Positions 54,101-64,000 of a stretch of 64,000 nt of DNA are shown one piece after another. The translations under genes and the position numbers were made by a program. How positions within the stretch are numbered: position 1 is the first letter of the stretch; each line of letters starts with the position of its first letter. This DNA is from Promerops cafer (lineage: Eukaryota > Chordata > Aves > Passeriformes > Nectariniidae): the NCBI GenBank assembly GCA_013398275.1, contig VZSE01002468.1, positions 1,381,029-1,445,028 on the forward strand, written 5' to 3'. Below the pieces are notes generated by a model, which was given only the letters and a program-made list of their open reading frames with translations, ran no database searches and was not told the DNA's origin.

Positions 54101-54773
54101 ATCACTTAGAGCTTTTATTAAACAGTATTGTTTCACAGAGGATTTTATTCTGTTTTATTTCATTTCATAATGGGGGAAAAATTGAGTGCTGGAATATCTT
54201 ATAAAATAGAAAATGAGATTCCAGTCTGCATGTGCTAATGAGACATGTTATTTTAATCATGGTATATAGAGAAGTATCCTAAGCTGAGGTGACAGACTGA
54301 TGACTGAGTTCTAACAGTATCAGTCTGTCTCTGCAGTTCCTACATGAATCTTTCTTAGAGGCAACGCCCGGTGTTGGTCTGGTTTTGGTCAAGCCAAGAC
54401 CACCACACAGGGAGAGAGCCAAGGACCTTTCCTTAGATTTAAATGCTGGCAATTACAGCTAGTCTCACATCTGGAATTCCAGATCAGGAACAAAAGTTCA
54501 GGATGCCTAGAAGAGGACAAGCACCTTGAAAAATTAGGCTACCAGCAGATAAGATTCTGCAACAGAAACCTAGAAATCTCATTAGAAATACAGTTCTCAT
54601 GAAACGTCACCAAATCTTGTCTCAGAAATGAAGACAGCAGGCGAGCAACTAACTGTCAAATTTGGCACCCTTCAGAATCAACACCTAGTGTGGGAGACAG
54701 AAAATCTGGTCAGATAAAGCCTTACCTTGCTCTGGATGTAGATTTCTACATCTTCATCTGTGAATGGTTTCAT
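38913..54773 (-). CDS. MAB21L3: MAB21L3, mab-21-like protein 3 (six coding exons, 363 aa)
   Basis: The complete coding region joins exons 54773-54726, 50374-50234, 45746-45455, 43105-42924, 42142-41948 and 39146-38913 (minus strand). All borders are GT/AG, phases are 0, 0, 1, 0, 0, and no stop interrupts the 363 codons. The protein follows mammalian MAB21L3 along its full length: the start [16 protein letters not shown], the [18 protein letters not shown] block (59-76), [10 protein letters not shown] (186-195), [12 protein letters not shown] (232-243) and TCEKYP (292-297), the family's CEKHP-like motif.

MAB21 proteins share the nucleotidyltransferase fold of cGAS. Here the positions of the first two metal-binding acids are Gln69 and Leu71, so catalysis is unlikely. 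In Xenopus the orthologue acts in dorsoventral patterning and epidermal cell fate; a role in birds is inferred. No transmembrane segment or signal peptide is seen. Confidence 0.97.
39147..41947 (-). other. MAB21L3: MAB21L3 intron 5 (2,801 bp)
   Basis: The intron is bounded by GTAGG and GCAG. It contains a 30-bp perfect palindrome at 40,137-40,166. Otherwise it is AT-rich, with no exon or mobile element recognised. Confidence 0.9.
40137..40166. repeat. 30-bp perfect palindrome in MAB21L3 intron 5
   Basis: The half-site TATAGATGAAATTCT is followed directly by its exact reverse complement, with no spacer. The flanking pair (C at 40,136 and T at 40,167) no longer matches, so the palindrome ends there. 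Such a sequence can extrude a cruciform or form an RNA hairpin in the pre-mRNA. Confidence 0.95.
41948..42142 (-). CDS. MAB21L3: MAB21L3 coding exon 5
   Basis: The acceptor CGTTCCACAG precedes TCGCTGGGTTTCG, and the donor is CTTCAG then GTAGGC. The exon has 195 bases in phase 0 and encodes residues 222-286, including [27 protein letters not shown] and [19 protein letters not shown]. Three cysteines fall close together here (residues 256, 260 and 273 by my count), in the region where cGAS carries its zinc-binding insertion, but the cGAS His-Cys-Cys-Cys pattern itself is not present. Confidence 0.97.
42143..42923 (-). other. MAB21L3: MAB21L3 intron 4 (781 bp)
   Basis: The shortest intron of the gene, bounded by GTAAAC and CACAG. 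A nine-base G run lies near 42,740. No repeat family was recognised. Confidence 0.9.
42924..43105 (-). CDS. MAB21L3: MAB21L3 coding exon 4
   Basis: The acceptor TTGTTCTTTCACAG precedes GTAAAGTGACAG; the first two bases complete the serine codon begun in exon 3. The donor is ATCAAG then GTAAAC. It encodes residues 161-221: [20 protein letters not shown], then [13 protein letters not shown] and the [18 protein letters not shown] block. Glu185 and Glu187 lie where cGAS has its third catalytic acid. Confidence 0.97.
43106..45454 (-). other. MAB21L3: MAB21L3 intron 3 (2,349 bp, phase 1)
   Basis: The intron is bounded by GTGAGT and CACAG. Nothing beyond ordinary AT-rich sequence was recognised. 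Confidence 0.9.
45455..45746 (-). CDS. MAB21L3: MAB21L3 coding exon 3
   Basis: The acceptor CTCTCCTAG (a TAG rather than CAG acceptor) precedes GTCTTAGCACCC, and the donor is CTCTCCA then GTGAGT. The 292 bases encode residues 64-160 plus one base of codon 161. It carries [42 protein letters not shown] and [14 protein letters not shown]. Gln69 and Leu71 replace the catalytic Glu-x-Asp of active cGAS-like enzymes. Confidence 0.97.
45747..50233 (-). other. MAB21L3: MAB21L3 intron 2 (4,487 bp)
   Basis: The intron is bounded by GTATGA and CCTAG. It holds a 13-base A run near 47,960 and a short CTCAG pentamer/palindrome at 46,905-46,926. Short frames here have no recognisable homology. Confidence 0.9.
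50234..50374 (-). CDS. MAB21L3: MAB21L3 coding exon 2
   Basis: The acceptor GGAACTGACAG precedes GTGGAACGG, and the donor is ATTAAG then GTATGA. The 141 bases in phase 0 encode residues 17-63: the amphipathic [18 protein letters not shown] helix and the [16 protein letters not shown] strand-turn, where NSG lies at the position of the nucleotidyltransferase Gly-Ser motif. Confidence 0.97.
51551..51757 (+). mobile_element. CR1 LINE 3' end fragment in MAB21L3 intron 1
   Basis: The segment runs from TACTGTGAGGGTAGTGAGGCACTGG through TTGCCCAGAGAAGCTGTGGATGCCCCATCCCTGGAAGTG to CCTTCCAACCCAAACCAGCC, the conserved 3' part of CR1 in sense orientation. It is antisense to the host gene and 5'-truncated. 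The usual ATTCTATGAT end has decayed. Confidence 0.93.
52088..52117. repeat. Interleaved direct repeat and 18-bp palindrome
   Basis: CTTTTACTAAG occurs twice (52,088-52,098 and 52,107-52,117). Between and across the copies lies the perfect 18-bp palindrome AGTAAAAGTACTTTTACT (52,097-52,114). The structure is intronic. Confidence 0.85.
52289..52397. repeat. Degenerate tandem/inverted repeat cluster in intron 1
   Basis: CCTCTAAGAGCAGATTTAGCTA at 52,289 recurs, slightly changed, at 52,376. Between them a TTTAGCTAAAACCTTAACTAAA-like unit appears at 52,303 and again 33 bases on at 52,336. The second copy overlaps a perfect 14-bp palindrome, GTTTTAGCTAAAAC (52,334-52,347). It looks like a local duplication by slippage. 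Confidence 0.75.
54726..54773 (-). CDS. MAB21L3: MAB21L3 coding exon 1 (start codon)
   Basis: It encodes [16 protein letters not shown], the 16-residue start that parallels the mammalian first coding exon in length and phase, then the donor GTAAGG. The ATG context is TTGCCATGA, with G at -3. No in-frame upstream ATG extends it convincingly. A separate 5' untranslated exon may lie further right but was not identified. Confidence 0.93.
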
Positions 54774-57224
54774 GGCAAGATGGTCTTCGCTGCTCTTTAA
54801 AGTGTGAATTCACTCTTCACTTATTCACCTGCCTCTGGAAGTAGAGGAACACTCAGAAAGAGCTGCTCAGAGCCTTCTTGCCCTGTGAAACTCAGGTCAC
54901 CTAATACCTCCGTGGATGAGTAAGAGGAGAGAGAAGCAAGGAAGTATGCCTATTTGTAATAATTTTCTTTTTCTGGTCTGAGCTATAATGGTGGCATCCA
55001 GCTCATTCAGAAAAGTAGCTGCAAATATTATTCTTTAAGTTCAATTGTTATTATTCATCTTATTACTTTTAAATGGTGGATCTTGCATGCAGGCATACAC
55101 AAAAATATCCCAGCAACTGCTCTGTCTCAGGGCAGATCTGCAAGTGCTTTTCAGATTGCAGTGCAGCTTCAGTACATTCCTGCACAGCATTATTACTCTG
55201 CATGCCACTAGTACGTCCCTGCCTCGCCAGACCTTCACTACACCCTTTCTTAAGTTACTCCTTGCTCTCAGTTATTCCTTGTTGACTAATCCACTCTCTT
55301 TCCATCTGAAAATGCATGGGTATTTTTACACTCAGATCATTCACTGGGGTTGCAGTCTGCAACCCCTGCTCCCCTCTCCTCCCCTCTCCTTATATCTCCT
55401 CTCTCTCTCTGGCTGTATTGACAGTAAATATTGTGCAGCCTGTCCCTTCCTGTAGCTTGCTTCGCTTTCTTTACAGTAAACAGACAGAAAGCTGCCTCTT
55501 GTTTTCTGCCAGCAGCTCAGCTAACAACCCCATATGGATGATTCAGAGGCAAAAACAATTGATCAGGCCTCATTGATCCAGTGAAGCTTGGTGGCTTTTA
55601 GAAAGAAGGGTACATCAACACATGGAAGGGAGTGACAGAGTATAGAGATGCGATCCCATGCAGCTAAGCATTCCTTATTAAGGAAGGCACACTCCACTTT
55701 TGGGTAAAACCACCATTTCCTCCTGGAAAATGAACTTTGACATCCCTTGACCGATTTACTGCCTCTGCAGCAGCTGGCAAAAGGCAGCACTTGGGTGGGC
55801 ACTGGGTGCCACCTCAGGACAGGCACTGTTGTTGCTAGTTATCCTTCATTAAGTCAAATATTAAATACATTAATTTAAGTAATTAATTGGAGCACAAATA
55901 CCTGCAGGACATCTGCTTCCCCAGCACCTACAAAGCAAACCTTGCTCTGCCAGAGAGCTGCCATTGTCTTTGGGCTGAGGGACTTGAGGACTCATTCACA
56001 AAGACATGTAGGCATTTACTTCCCAAACCAGCTTCCACTAGAGCTGGGCACTGAAAAAGATTTTCTTGGTTCTCCAGTGTTTAGGGACTCATACCACATT
56101 CTTGCACACTTCAAGCCTTACTGGCTATCTTTCCTCTGAAGGGGCAGCAGTTTATGTCAGCTCTGCTAGAGAAGCCAGATAAAAGGCAGGGTCTGAAAGA
56201 AGACAAGTGGAATAACAGGTTGGAACGGAACTTGTAGGGGCAGGTTGGATGGGACTATATCCAATCAGAGTGTACAAGAGAGGAGAATTAGCCTTTTAAA
56301 TGGTCAGATTCCATTAAAAGCATGCCCCTAAAACATTAAGTCCCTTGTGCCCCCTCAGACAGCTGCACATAAAGCAGACAGCTTCCTTAACACTCTTGAC
56401 ACCACCGCGCATTACTTCAATACTCAGAACCTCAGATGTGTATTATGAAGCAAGGAGAGATTAAGGGTCTCTCTTTCTTGCATCTATAAGGTCTCTCCTC
56501 ATGACAGTTGTCCAGTGACATGGTGCTGGCAGAGAGATTAAGTGGTTTTGGTTATTTTTCTTTTATATAAGAACATACCTTCTGTTCATAATCCTTATTA
56601 TTATAATCCATCCATTATTTCCATCCTGTAAGTAGCACATATGCTATTTGGCTGACAGTAAAAAACTGATTAAAGCCTTTACACCACCAGCAAAATACAG
56701 ATTAGAGTGGTATGGGAGGCACCAGCCAGTCTTGACCTCACAAGAACTTGTGTTTGTCACACGAGGACCAGATAGCACAGAATGCAGCAGAAAAGTAGAG
56801 GCAGATGGCCATGTGTGAAGAGGGAATGTTACTGTGGGAAAAACCTGCTTCAGAAGGAAAGAGTGAAGACAAAGGACAGTGCAGAAATCGGAACATTTGC
56901 ATAGATAAAAGAGGATGTAGACACAAAGTGGGAAGAATCCAGGATTCTCCAGTGAGGTCTACTGAGCTTACATAGTGTGACTGCAGAGAAACCTCCATCA
57001 CATTGGTCCTTCTCAGGGACCTTCTACCATGACAGTGCTTGTATAAAGGAAGATTAAGGTGGAGAAAATCTGAGATGGATCCAAGCTCCAAAGGCTGATA
57101 AACACAATCTCCTGAGAAAATATTTCCTCTGAGCCTACAACAACTTAATTCCTCAGGCACACCAGCAAGAGGGAGTGAAGAATGGCTATTTCTTTTTCCT
57201 CACTCTTCAAGAAGCACAGAAGGG

Positions 57225-57540
57225 AAGAAGGAGGGCATCGAGAGGATGAAGCCAGGCTCTTCTCAGTGCTTTCAAGCATCAGGACAAGAGACAATGGGCA
57301 GAAACTGATGCACAGGAAGTTCCACCTGAATATGAGAAAGAACTTCTTGAACATGGTGATGGATCGGGCACTGGGACAGATTGCCCAGAGAGGTTGTGGA
57401 GTCTCCCTCACTGGAAATATCCCACAACTGTCCCACAACCCACCACAACTGTCTGTTGGCAATCCTGTGCCATGTGCTCTGGGATGACCCTGCTTGAGCA
57501 GGGAGGTTGGACCAGATGACCCATTCTTTTGTGAAAAGCT
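57225..57540 (+). mobile_element. CR1 LINE 3' region fragment
   Basis: Recognisable blocks in order are GGCAGAAACTGATGCACAGGAAGTTCCACCTGAATATGAG, AACTTCTT, TTGCCCAGAGAGGTTGTGGAGTCTCC and GATGACCCTGCTTGAGCAGGGAGGTTGGACCAGATGACC, all matching bird CR1 in sense orientation. The very end (CCTTCCAACC onward) is missing. It holds an internal local duplication of CCCACAAC-type sequence near 57,420. Confidence 0.93.
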
Positions 57541-60500
57541 CACAACAGCTTCATGGAGATAAAAAGCACTCTGTTGAAGCCAGGCAACCCTGTCAAGACA
57601 AAACCACAAAAGGTCTCTTCAGTTCTAGTTAGCTCACAATCCATCAGATATCATGGAGGTGAGCACTGTTGAGAGCTTTTGAACCTGATTAATTTGGCAA
57701 ATTAAACTCCCAAGTGTACTTGTTTCTAAGCAGATCCCCATCCACACTGAGAATGGCTATCTTTTTGACGCCTCTGAATCCTTTTCTTTTCCAGTGACTG
57801 TTAGAAGTGCCTTAAGCCACTGCTAGGTCTGGGCATATTTTTGAGAGACAGTTTCTCCAGACAGTTCCTGCTGAAGCACTGCAACCTTCCTTTCCTCTTT
57901 GGTGGTGTCCCTGAGGAGGTTTTCAGCATCACATATCTAATTAGCCAACCATAGACACCCAAATTCTGCTTGATGAGTATCCATTGTTTTATACGGTTTC
58001 TCTCAAGCATTTTCAAGCCACACTTCAATACTTTGGTATTCTCAAGTCACAGTTCCCTGCCTGCTGATCTGCATAAGATCATATGATGACTCAGCTATAT
58101 TACATCACCCCATTTGTATTATTTCAGTTCCCACTTCATAGTACCTTCAGATTGTGGATAATTTCCTTTGTACCTGCATCTTCATTTACTTATCAGTACT
58201 CTTTGAAGAGGATTTAGAAATTGCCTAGTATCTGCAAAAACACTGAATCTGTGGTATATCATTTTCATTCATGCTGTTGGCAATATGCAGGACTGAATAT
58301 GATTTTGGATCTGTGAAACCCTTGTGAAAGTATTCCATGAATATATGCCTTGAATGGTATTAGATTGGCTCTTGTATCTTCTGAAGATGCCAATTACTGA
58401 TGCTTTCCATGCTTGCTTGGCTTTCCTTTCTTCACTCTTCAGTTTCACAGATATGACAAAGACATTTCAAACCTACAATCCAAAGTAATAAGAACTGTGA
58501 ACTGCACAACAATAAAGAAATCACCAACATCTTGTAAATAAGAGCAGTAGCATTAACTGCATGGGGTTGTCCAATATTGTGCCTTTTTCTGTTGGGCAAC
58601 TATTTAGAAAAGCTATTCATACGGAACAGTGAGCATGTATTAAAAAGCCTCTGCTAAATCACACAAATGAGTCAGTCCAATGTACTACTTGTGACTCACA
58701 GATGATCTGCAGTGGCAACAAATAAGCCCTGTTGAAGATGCTGCCTTCCAGATGAAATACAATTCTGAATTTCTAGTTGCTAATGATGACCCATCTCTTC
58801 TTGCTCTAATTACCGGAGGCATTAAGTCTGTTGCATTAGCTGAAGCATGTACTTCGGTCAAGACAGACTACGAAACCAAATGATCCCAACAGATTTAATA
58901 ATCTCTGACAGTTCTCTTGCCTTCTTAAACTGTTGTCCCATTTCTCCCCATTAGTGGATTAAGTGACTGTGCAAAATGAGTAATTGTAGCTTGAATCCCC
59001 TATAACATTTATGATGTGCCAGTCGTTAGTCCTGTTCAGCCTCCGTTCTGAGGATAGCAGCATAACATAATCAGGCTTTTTGGGGGCAAAAGTTCTGGGA
59101 ATTTATTTGGGTTTTTTTCCACTTTGTCTTTTAACAAGTTGATATGACCAAAGGGGATACTTCAATGACAAAAGCCTAGGATGGACTACAGGGAAAAGAA
59201 AGTCCTGCTAATTCACTGTGACAGCACCAGAATCACATATGGGTGCCAAATTGAAATGCTTCTCCACTCATTCCCTCCCATTACCAATCAATACTTGGCA
59301 GGCTCAAAAATGCTCCAAATGCCTATGCTGCTTGTTCTCACTGCCACACGTTCTCACATTAGCCTTGGGCCTGCACTTCATATCATGGAAGTTAAAGGTT
59401 TATATCCTTTCCAAACTAAGCACAGCATTGGATCAGGTCCAGTGGTTTATAAAACCTGATATCTTTTTTGCATTCGTGGTCATACCAGACACGTCAGAAA
59501 AAAGGCAGACAGCTCTTGCAAGAAATGAGTTCTCCTAACCCAGGAAGAGATTTGAAACCCCAAATTATTTACAACCTGAATCTTTTCAGGCGGCAGTGTA
59601 GTATTTCCGAAGAAAGCGATCACTCCAGGATCACCAGCTGATGATGTGGGAAATTCTGAAAAATGCTGGGATTATAATGCTGCTACCCACCACCGACCAG
59701 CCTCAACTAGGAAATTCATCAGAATCCAGTCCATTTTGCAGCTGCTGTTAAGCATCAAGCCTCTGGGCAGCAAACATAAATCATACAGCAGTGCTTCTAG
59801 TATTGCCAACATCACTGGGACCCAGTGTGGTGGTGATGTGTTCAGGGTCTGGAAATTTCCAAGTTTAAAATGGTCAGCTCAGAAGATGGCAGGAGAGGCA
59901 GGAAGCTGGGAGTCCTGGCTGCATCAGCTCTGAGGCTTCCTGGAGAGTTTACTGAGACATGGGACAGGAAAACTGGCATTTTGAGTTCTGAATCCATGTA
60001 CTGTCCTCTGAAAGTTCACTGCAATAGTGTAAGTTCAGTGCATCATAATTTAAACGTAAAATATTCCACTAGACCATTTCTAAGGATATTTTTCCTCTAT
60101 GTTTTATCCATCACTAAACTACAACTACTGTTCTACTGTTTCAATCAGGATGTCCCACCATCTTGAAAACCTACCTGCAGCCAAAATCCACAAAAATGGA
60201 AGCCTTCCAGCACTTTTATTTATATGCCTAGGTAAATAGCCTGCATGCCAAAAAGGAAATACTTGATACCACTGATTTAAACATATGGTTAGAAAAACAG
60301 CATCTGGAAAAAAACGTATTTGGCAGAGCACAGTGCAACTGGGAAAACTTTTAGCACTGGAAGTCTTTTCAGGTGAGAAAAAGCTGCCTCACTTTTGATT
60401 TCAACATAGGTTTCCTGGTTATTTTCAGGTGTCAAGAAATGGATTTTAAATCTAGAGGCACAGTAACTTGGGACAGACAGACCAAGTCCAAGATTTAAAA

Positions 60501-61067
60501 GTGCCAAACCAAGAAGCATGCTTGCAGTGATGCTCTGTCAACAAGAGGGGCTGAATGAGACTGGATCACTGCATTTCCAGGAGCTGGTATTTTCTTTTCA
60601 TGACTGTTCTCAGAGTACAATGTTAGCTTGTATTATTTTTACACTTTGCTGTGGTGTCCAAATTGACCTGATTCAGAACTTATTGCTCGAGTCCACGGCA
60701 GTTTGAAGCAAATTGAGTAAATTACCAGTGCTAAGTGAGAATAGTCACTCCAACACCAACTCACCTGGGAGAGAGAAGACTGAATCTGGCATCCCTGTTT
60801 ATGTGCTTCATCCAGTCACTGACTAATAAAAAATGTACAAGAGTTCACTGGAGCCAGAGCTAGAAACTAGGTCTCATATATCACAGGCCAATAACAGTTA
60901 CATACCCGTAAGATCTATTGCCTTCTCCTGATGAAAATACAATTACTGCAGAACAAATAGATCAGCTTGAGCAAGGAAACTGAAAAGGGTCTCCAGGCCC
61001 AAAAAAGTCTGGTCCCCAGGAGCTATTTTAGCTGGAAGAAGTACTTGTGTGGGAGGAGAGTGAGATT

Positions 61068-61165
61068 AAAAAAAAAGCTAAACCAACCAAACAAAACAAC
61101 AACAAAACCCTAACAACAACAAAAAGGAAGCAAAAAAACCCCATCCCCTCCCACCCAAAACAAAA
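61068..61165. repeat. A-rich/AAC-type low-complexity tract
   Basis: The tract is dominated by A and C with runs such as AACAAAACAACAACAAAACC and AAAAACCCC and very few T or G, giving a strong strand asymmetry over about 100 bases. Confidence 0.8.
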
Positions 61166-63241
61166 ACCCACAAAAAGCCCCCAACAGAGTGAAGACAGCT
61201 GATAACCACATTCTGTCTGAACCACATGAAAAACAGATGTCCATTTGTATGATCTTGGTTAGCAGTATTGCCAATCTACTATAAAAGCTGTCCGATCAAA
61301 CTCCTCAGCTTGCCACCCTATACACAAAGGTCAAAGATACCAAACTTGCCAGGTGATCCTTAGGATAGGTCAGCTTGGATACTGTGTTGTGTCCCGGGGC
61401 TAACATGGCACTGTGGAGAGGATGGAAACGAGAAGCTGAAGAAGCAATCAGGATTAAAGGAAGATTTTGCCAATACACCTGTAGAAGTGTCTCAAGAAAA
61501 GCACAGGGGAAGGCCCACACAACTACATGCTTTGTGTGGGAAGAAAGCAGGGGAGGAGAGTCACTGGGACTCTGCAATACCTGGGCCCAGAGGGAAACAA
61601 TTGCCATGAGGGAACAATTACTGTACAATGAGAGCACCAGCAGAAGTGAGAAATAATCTGCTTTTTATTAGAAGTATGATGCAGGTACGACAAAGCAGAC
61701 CAAGATAATCAGCAAACTAGTGAGAACAAGCCTTGTCAGAATCTCTACAGAGGCTTCAGTGAAATCTTTTCTGAGAATTTCTAAACAGATCAGATAATGA
61801 CCTGCATAGCTACACACTCCAGCTTTAGTCACTGGAAGATAATAAGCTAACAGCCTCCAGTCCAAGCTACCACTGGCTAATACATATGCTATTCTTTTAG
61901 TCTATAACTTCTGAAAATTTGTCATCCTCAAGAGCAGGCAGCAGGAGAAAGCAAGCAAGCAAGCAATTTAATTCTTAAGCAAACACTTCCTCCTTTATCT
62001 CAGACCCATAAAACTATACAGCATCAAGCTAATTCCCATAATCAGCTGCCCAGCCCTTTCCTCTTTATTGGCTGTTTTGGGCAGTCAAAGCCAAACTGCC
62101 AAAGGGAGAGGGTCAATCGTTTGTGCTGCATCTGCTCCAGGCAGTAACAAGCCACGGGACAGATATTCAGGGCTAGAACTAGTTAAATGCAGATTAAGGG
62201 CACTGAAAACGGGAGTGGGGGAGGGAAACAATAGTGGAATAAAACCACTGGGAATATGCAGAGCAAGTTGCTTGGCCAGGCTCCTGCACAAAGGAGCAAG
62301 CCATCTCTCTGCTCCCTGGCATTTCATGGAGGGAGGGAAACAGGCAGATGTACTTCAAATGGAAAATGAGATGAATAATGCTACCAGTCGTCTGGTGGGA
62401 GAGGGACAGTTTGGGGCAGGAGGGAAGAACAGCATCCACAGGAGCAAAGGGCTATTCAGTTTCTGCTACCAGGGACTCCATGAACTGCTCTCTAACAAAG
62501 CAAAGGCTGGCAGAGAAATCAAATGGCAGTTTAGAACAGAGCACTGATCCCTATTCCCTACAGTCACTTCTTCCAGATTCTGACAATATTTTCTTTGCCA
62601 CTGGACAGGGGACAGGAAATGCAGTCAAGCTATTTATCACCTCATTGCCAGGTAATGAAGACAAATGTTCAAATTTTGCCATTCCCTGACGAGATGTTTT
62701 GGCAGGAGCACTGAGGACAGGGACTATGGCCTTGTACATTTGCACTCCACTTTAAGAAGGGGTGTTTAAGAGACAACTAGAGCTCATGGGAACTCCCCAG
62801 TACATGTCAGTAACACCACCACAGACATTTCGCTATGCTAAACCCCCCAAAGTGTTTCCAGTCTTTCAACATCAATCAGCACAGCTGAAGCCAGTAGTAA
62901 ATTGATTCTCACATTCCACTGGTGCCAGTTTTTGTTAGAAATGATTTGTGATAGATATGGTGGAATATATTGATTAGTACTGACAGTCCCAGTTTCCCAG
63001 GCGCTTTGTAGCACTGCCTTTCCAAAATGACCTGCTTTCCACCTTGTCAATTTTCTTCTGCAGAGTCCATTAGAAATATCTATTCTATTCTGAGAGCTTC
63101 ATGTCCCTCCAGAAAACAAAACAAAAGGGTCAAGCAAGTAAAAAAAATCAGTACAATAAAATAGGTTTGTGGTGTTGCAAAAGAACTTGTTTTTATTGAG
63201 ACATTTTGTGTCAGGGGAAGAAAAGGCACAAAGTAACTTAC

Positions 63242-63284
63242 AAAGATATTGGATGAACTGTACGAGTCAGAGGCAGTGTCAGAG
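63242..63284 (-). other. Speculative 43-base micro-exon
   Basis: On the minus strand GATTTGTAACAG abuts a 43-base segment that ends in TCTTT followed by the near-perfect donor GTAAGTT. One frame reads SDTASDSYSSSNIF. The length is not a multiple of three, so it would shift frame. It might be an untranslated 5' exon of MAB21L3, an exon of an upstream gene, or a chance pair of splice-like sites. I lean to chance. Confidence 0.12.
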
Positions 63285-64000
63285 CTGTTACAAATCACCT
63301 ACAAGTTGGCTTACTAACACAGGTTAGCCTCTACAAAATTCTTAAAAGAAAAGATGTATTTAAATTATTGAAATAATTCAGAAATTAAAAGAGAAAGTAA
63401 AGACAACCAATATTAACTTTTGACTAAATACACCTGGGCTTACCCATCATCACCCTCTCTTAGTAGACAGAGATCACTAGAAAATATTTAGTATTACAGA
63501 ATTATTTTAAAAACTCATTAACACATTGTAAATTACAAACCTGATATTTACTTTTCGTACCTCCAGTGAAGTACAATACATACAGGTAAGGCAGTATGCA
63601 TAGGAAATACACTAAGAAAACAGAATAGATAAGTGCAATTATTCTGAACATTTCAACATTTGTTATGGCCCCTCACCTATGGCAAAGAACATCTTAAAAA
63701 GATGGATCCAACAGCTGTTCACAGAACATATGAATATATCACCATAAAAGGTCTACTGTGGAAAAGCTTCAGTTGTGACTTCTCAGATGAAGTATTCTAC
63801 AAACAGACTTTCCAGCAGTAAAGCTCTGAATTAACAACAGCACACTAATACAGGTAAAGAGGAGAAAGTACTTCTGAAATATATCAGTCCTCATTTTAAC
63901 ATGGAAAGGCTCGTAACACTCAGTATTCCTTTAATCCAAATTAAATATTTAACAGTACACACATCAACTATATACAACTTCATTTTTGAACTGAATTTGC

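Larger units (their letters stand above)
50375..54725 (-). other. MAB21L3: MAB21L3 intron 1 (4,351 bp)
   Basis: The intron is bounded by GTAAGG and GACAG. It contains a CR1 3' end on the opposite strand (51,551-51,757) and a cluster of short direct and inverted repeats (52,088-52,397). Confidence 0.9.
54774..64000. other. 5' flank of MAB21L3, no further gene recognised
   Basis: The flank is AT-rich. It contains a CR1 tail (57,225-57,540), an A/AAC-rich tract (61,068-61,165) and one speculative 43-base splice-bounded segment on the minus strand (63,242-63,284). No CpG island is apparent at the MAB21L3 start. In mammals SLC22A15 and ATP1A1 flank MAB21L3, but I recognised no exon of either here. 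Confidence 0.5.

Noticed and set aside
55000..64000. Exons of the mammalian neighbour SLC22A15
   Set aside because: No transporter-like transmembrane exon or acidic C-terminal tail could be recognised. Hydrophobic short frames here lack splice borders and family motifs.
1..64000. CRISPR arrays, operons, phage or secretion loci, tRNA and rRNA genes
   Set aside because: No regularly spaced repeats, no ribosome-binding-site-led gene clusters and no cloverleaf or rRNA core sequence were seen. The window is vertebrate nuclear DNA.

Overview
This is a piece of vertebrate nuclear genome, almost certainly avian. It carries several CR1 LINE fragments with the 3' end typical of birds (the CATAGAATGGTTTGGGTTGG-type end and the body matching bird CR1), long introns with GT/AG borders, and very low coding density. 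I see no bacterial, plasmid, phage or CRISPR content. The species cannot be fixed from the sequence alone.

The one securely identified gene is MAB21L3 (mab-21-like 3), complete and intact on the minus strand, from the ATG at 54,773 to the stop at 38,913. Its six coding exons could be joined base by base: every border is GT/AG, the intron phases are 0, 0, 1, 0, 0, and the predicted protein is 363 aa, close to the human length of about 360. A candidate ATTAAA poly(A) signal with a G/T-rich downstream element lies about 820 bp past the stop.

A second, weaker candidate is a minus-strand exon at 20,410-20,829 that opens with a good splice acceptor followed directly by an ATG. It encodes a 138-aa single-pass membrane protein with an acidic/amphipathic helix, one transmembrane segment and an RRRRKR stop-transfer motif. 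The layout resembles the N-terminus of avian ITPRIP-like proteins, but no catalytic domain follows. Its last codons lie antisense to a CR1 remnant.

Layout: 1-10,660 is non-coding and fairly GC-rich. A CR1 3' end lies at 10,661-10,722 and a pentamer tandem repeat at 11,081-11,140. The small membrane-protein candidate and two CR1-derived segments occupy 20,260-23,850. Another CR1 3' end is at 25,451-25,780, and CpG-dense patches lie near 24,840-25,170, 27,650-27,910 and 37,890-37,965. A very short telomere-like tract is at 35,125-35,145. MAB21L3 fills 38,088-54,773, with a 30-bp perfect palindrome in intron 5, a repeat/palindrome cluster in intron 1 and a CR1 tail in intron 1. The 5' flank (54,774-64,000) is AT-rich and holds one more CR1 3' end. 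The left half looks clearly richer in G+C and CpG than the right half.

I found no previously undescribed multi-gene system. The observations most worth checking are the loss of the catalytic acids in the MAB21L3 nucleotidyltransferase fold, the small membrane-protein exon ending in CR1-derived sequence, the intronic 30-bp palindrome, and the CpG islands with no gene assigned.
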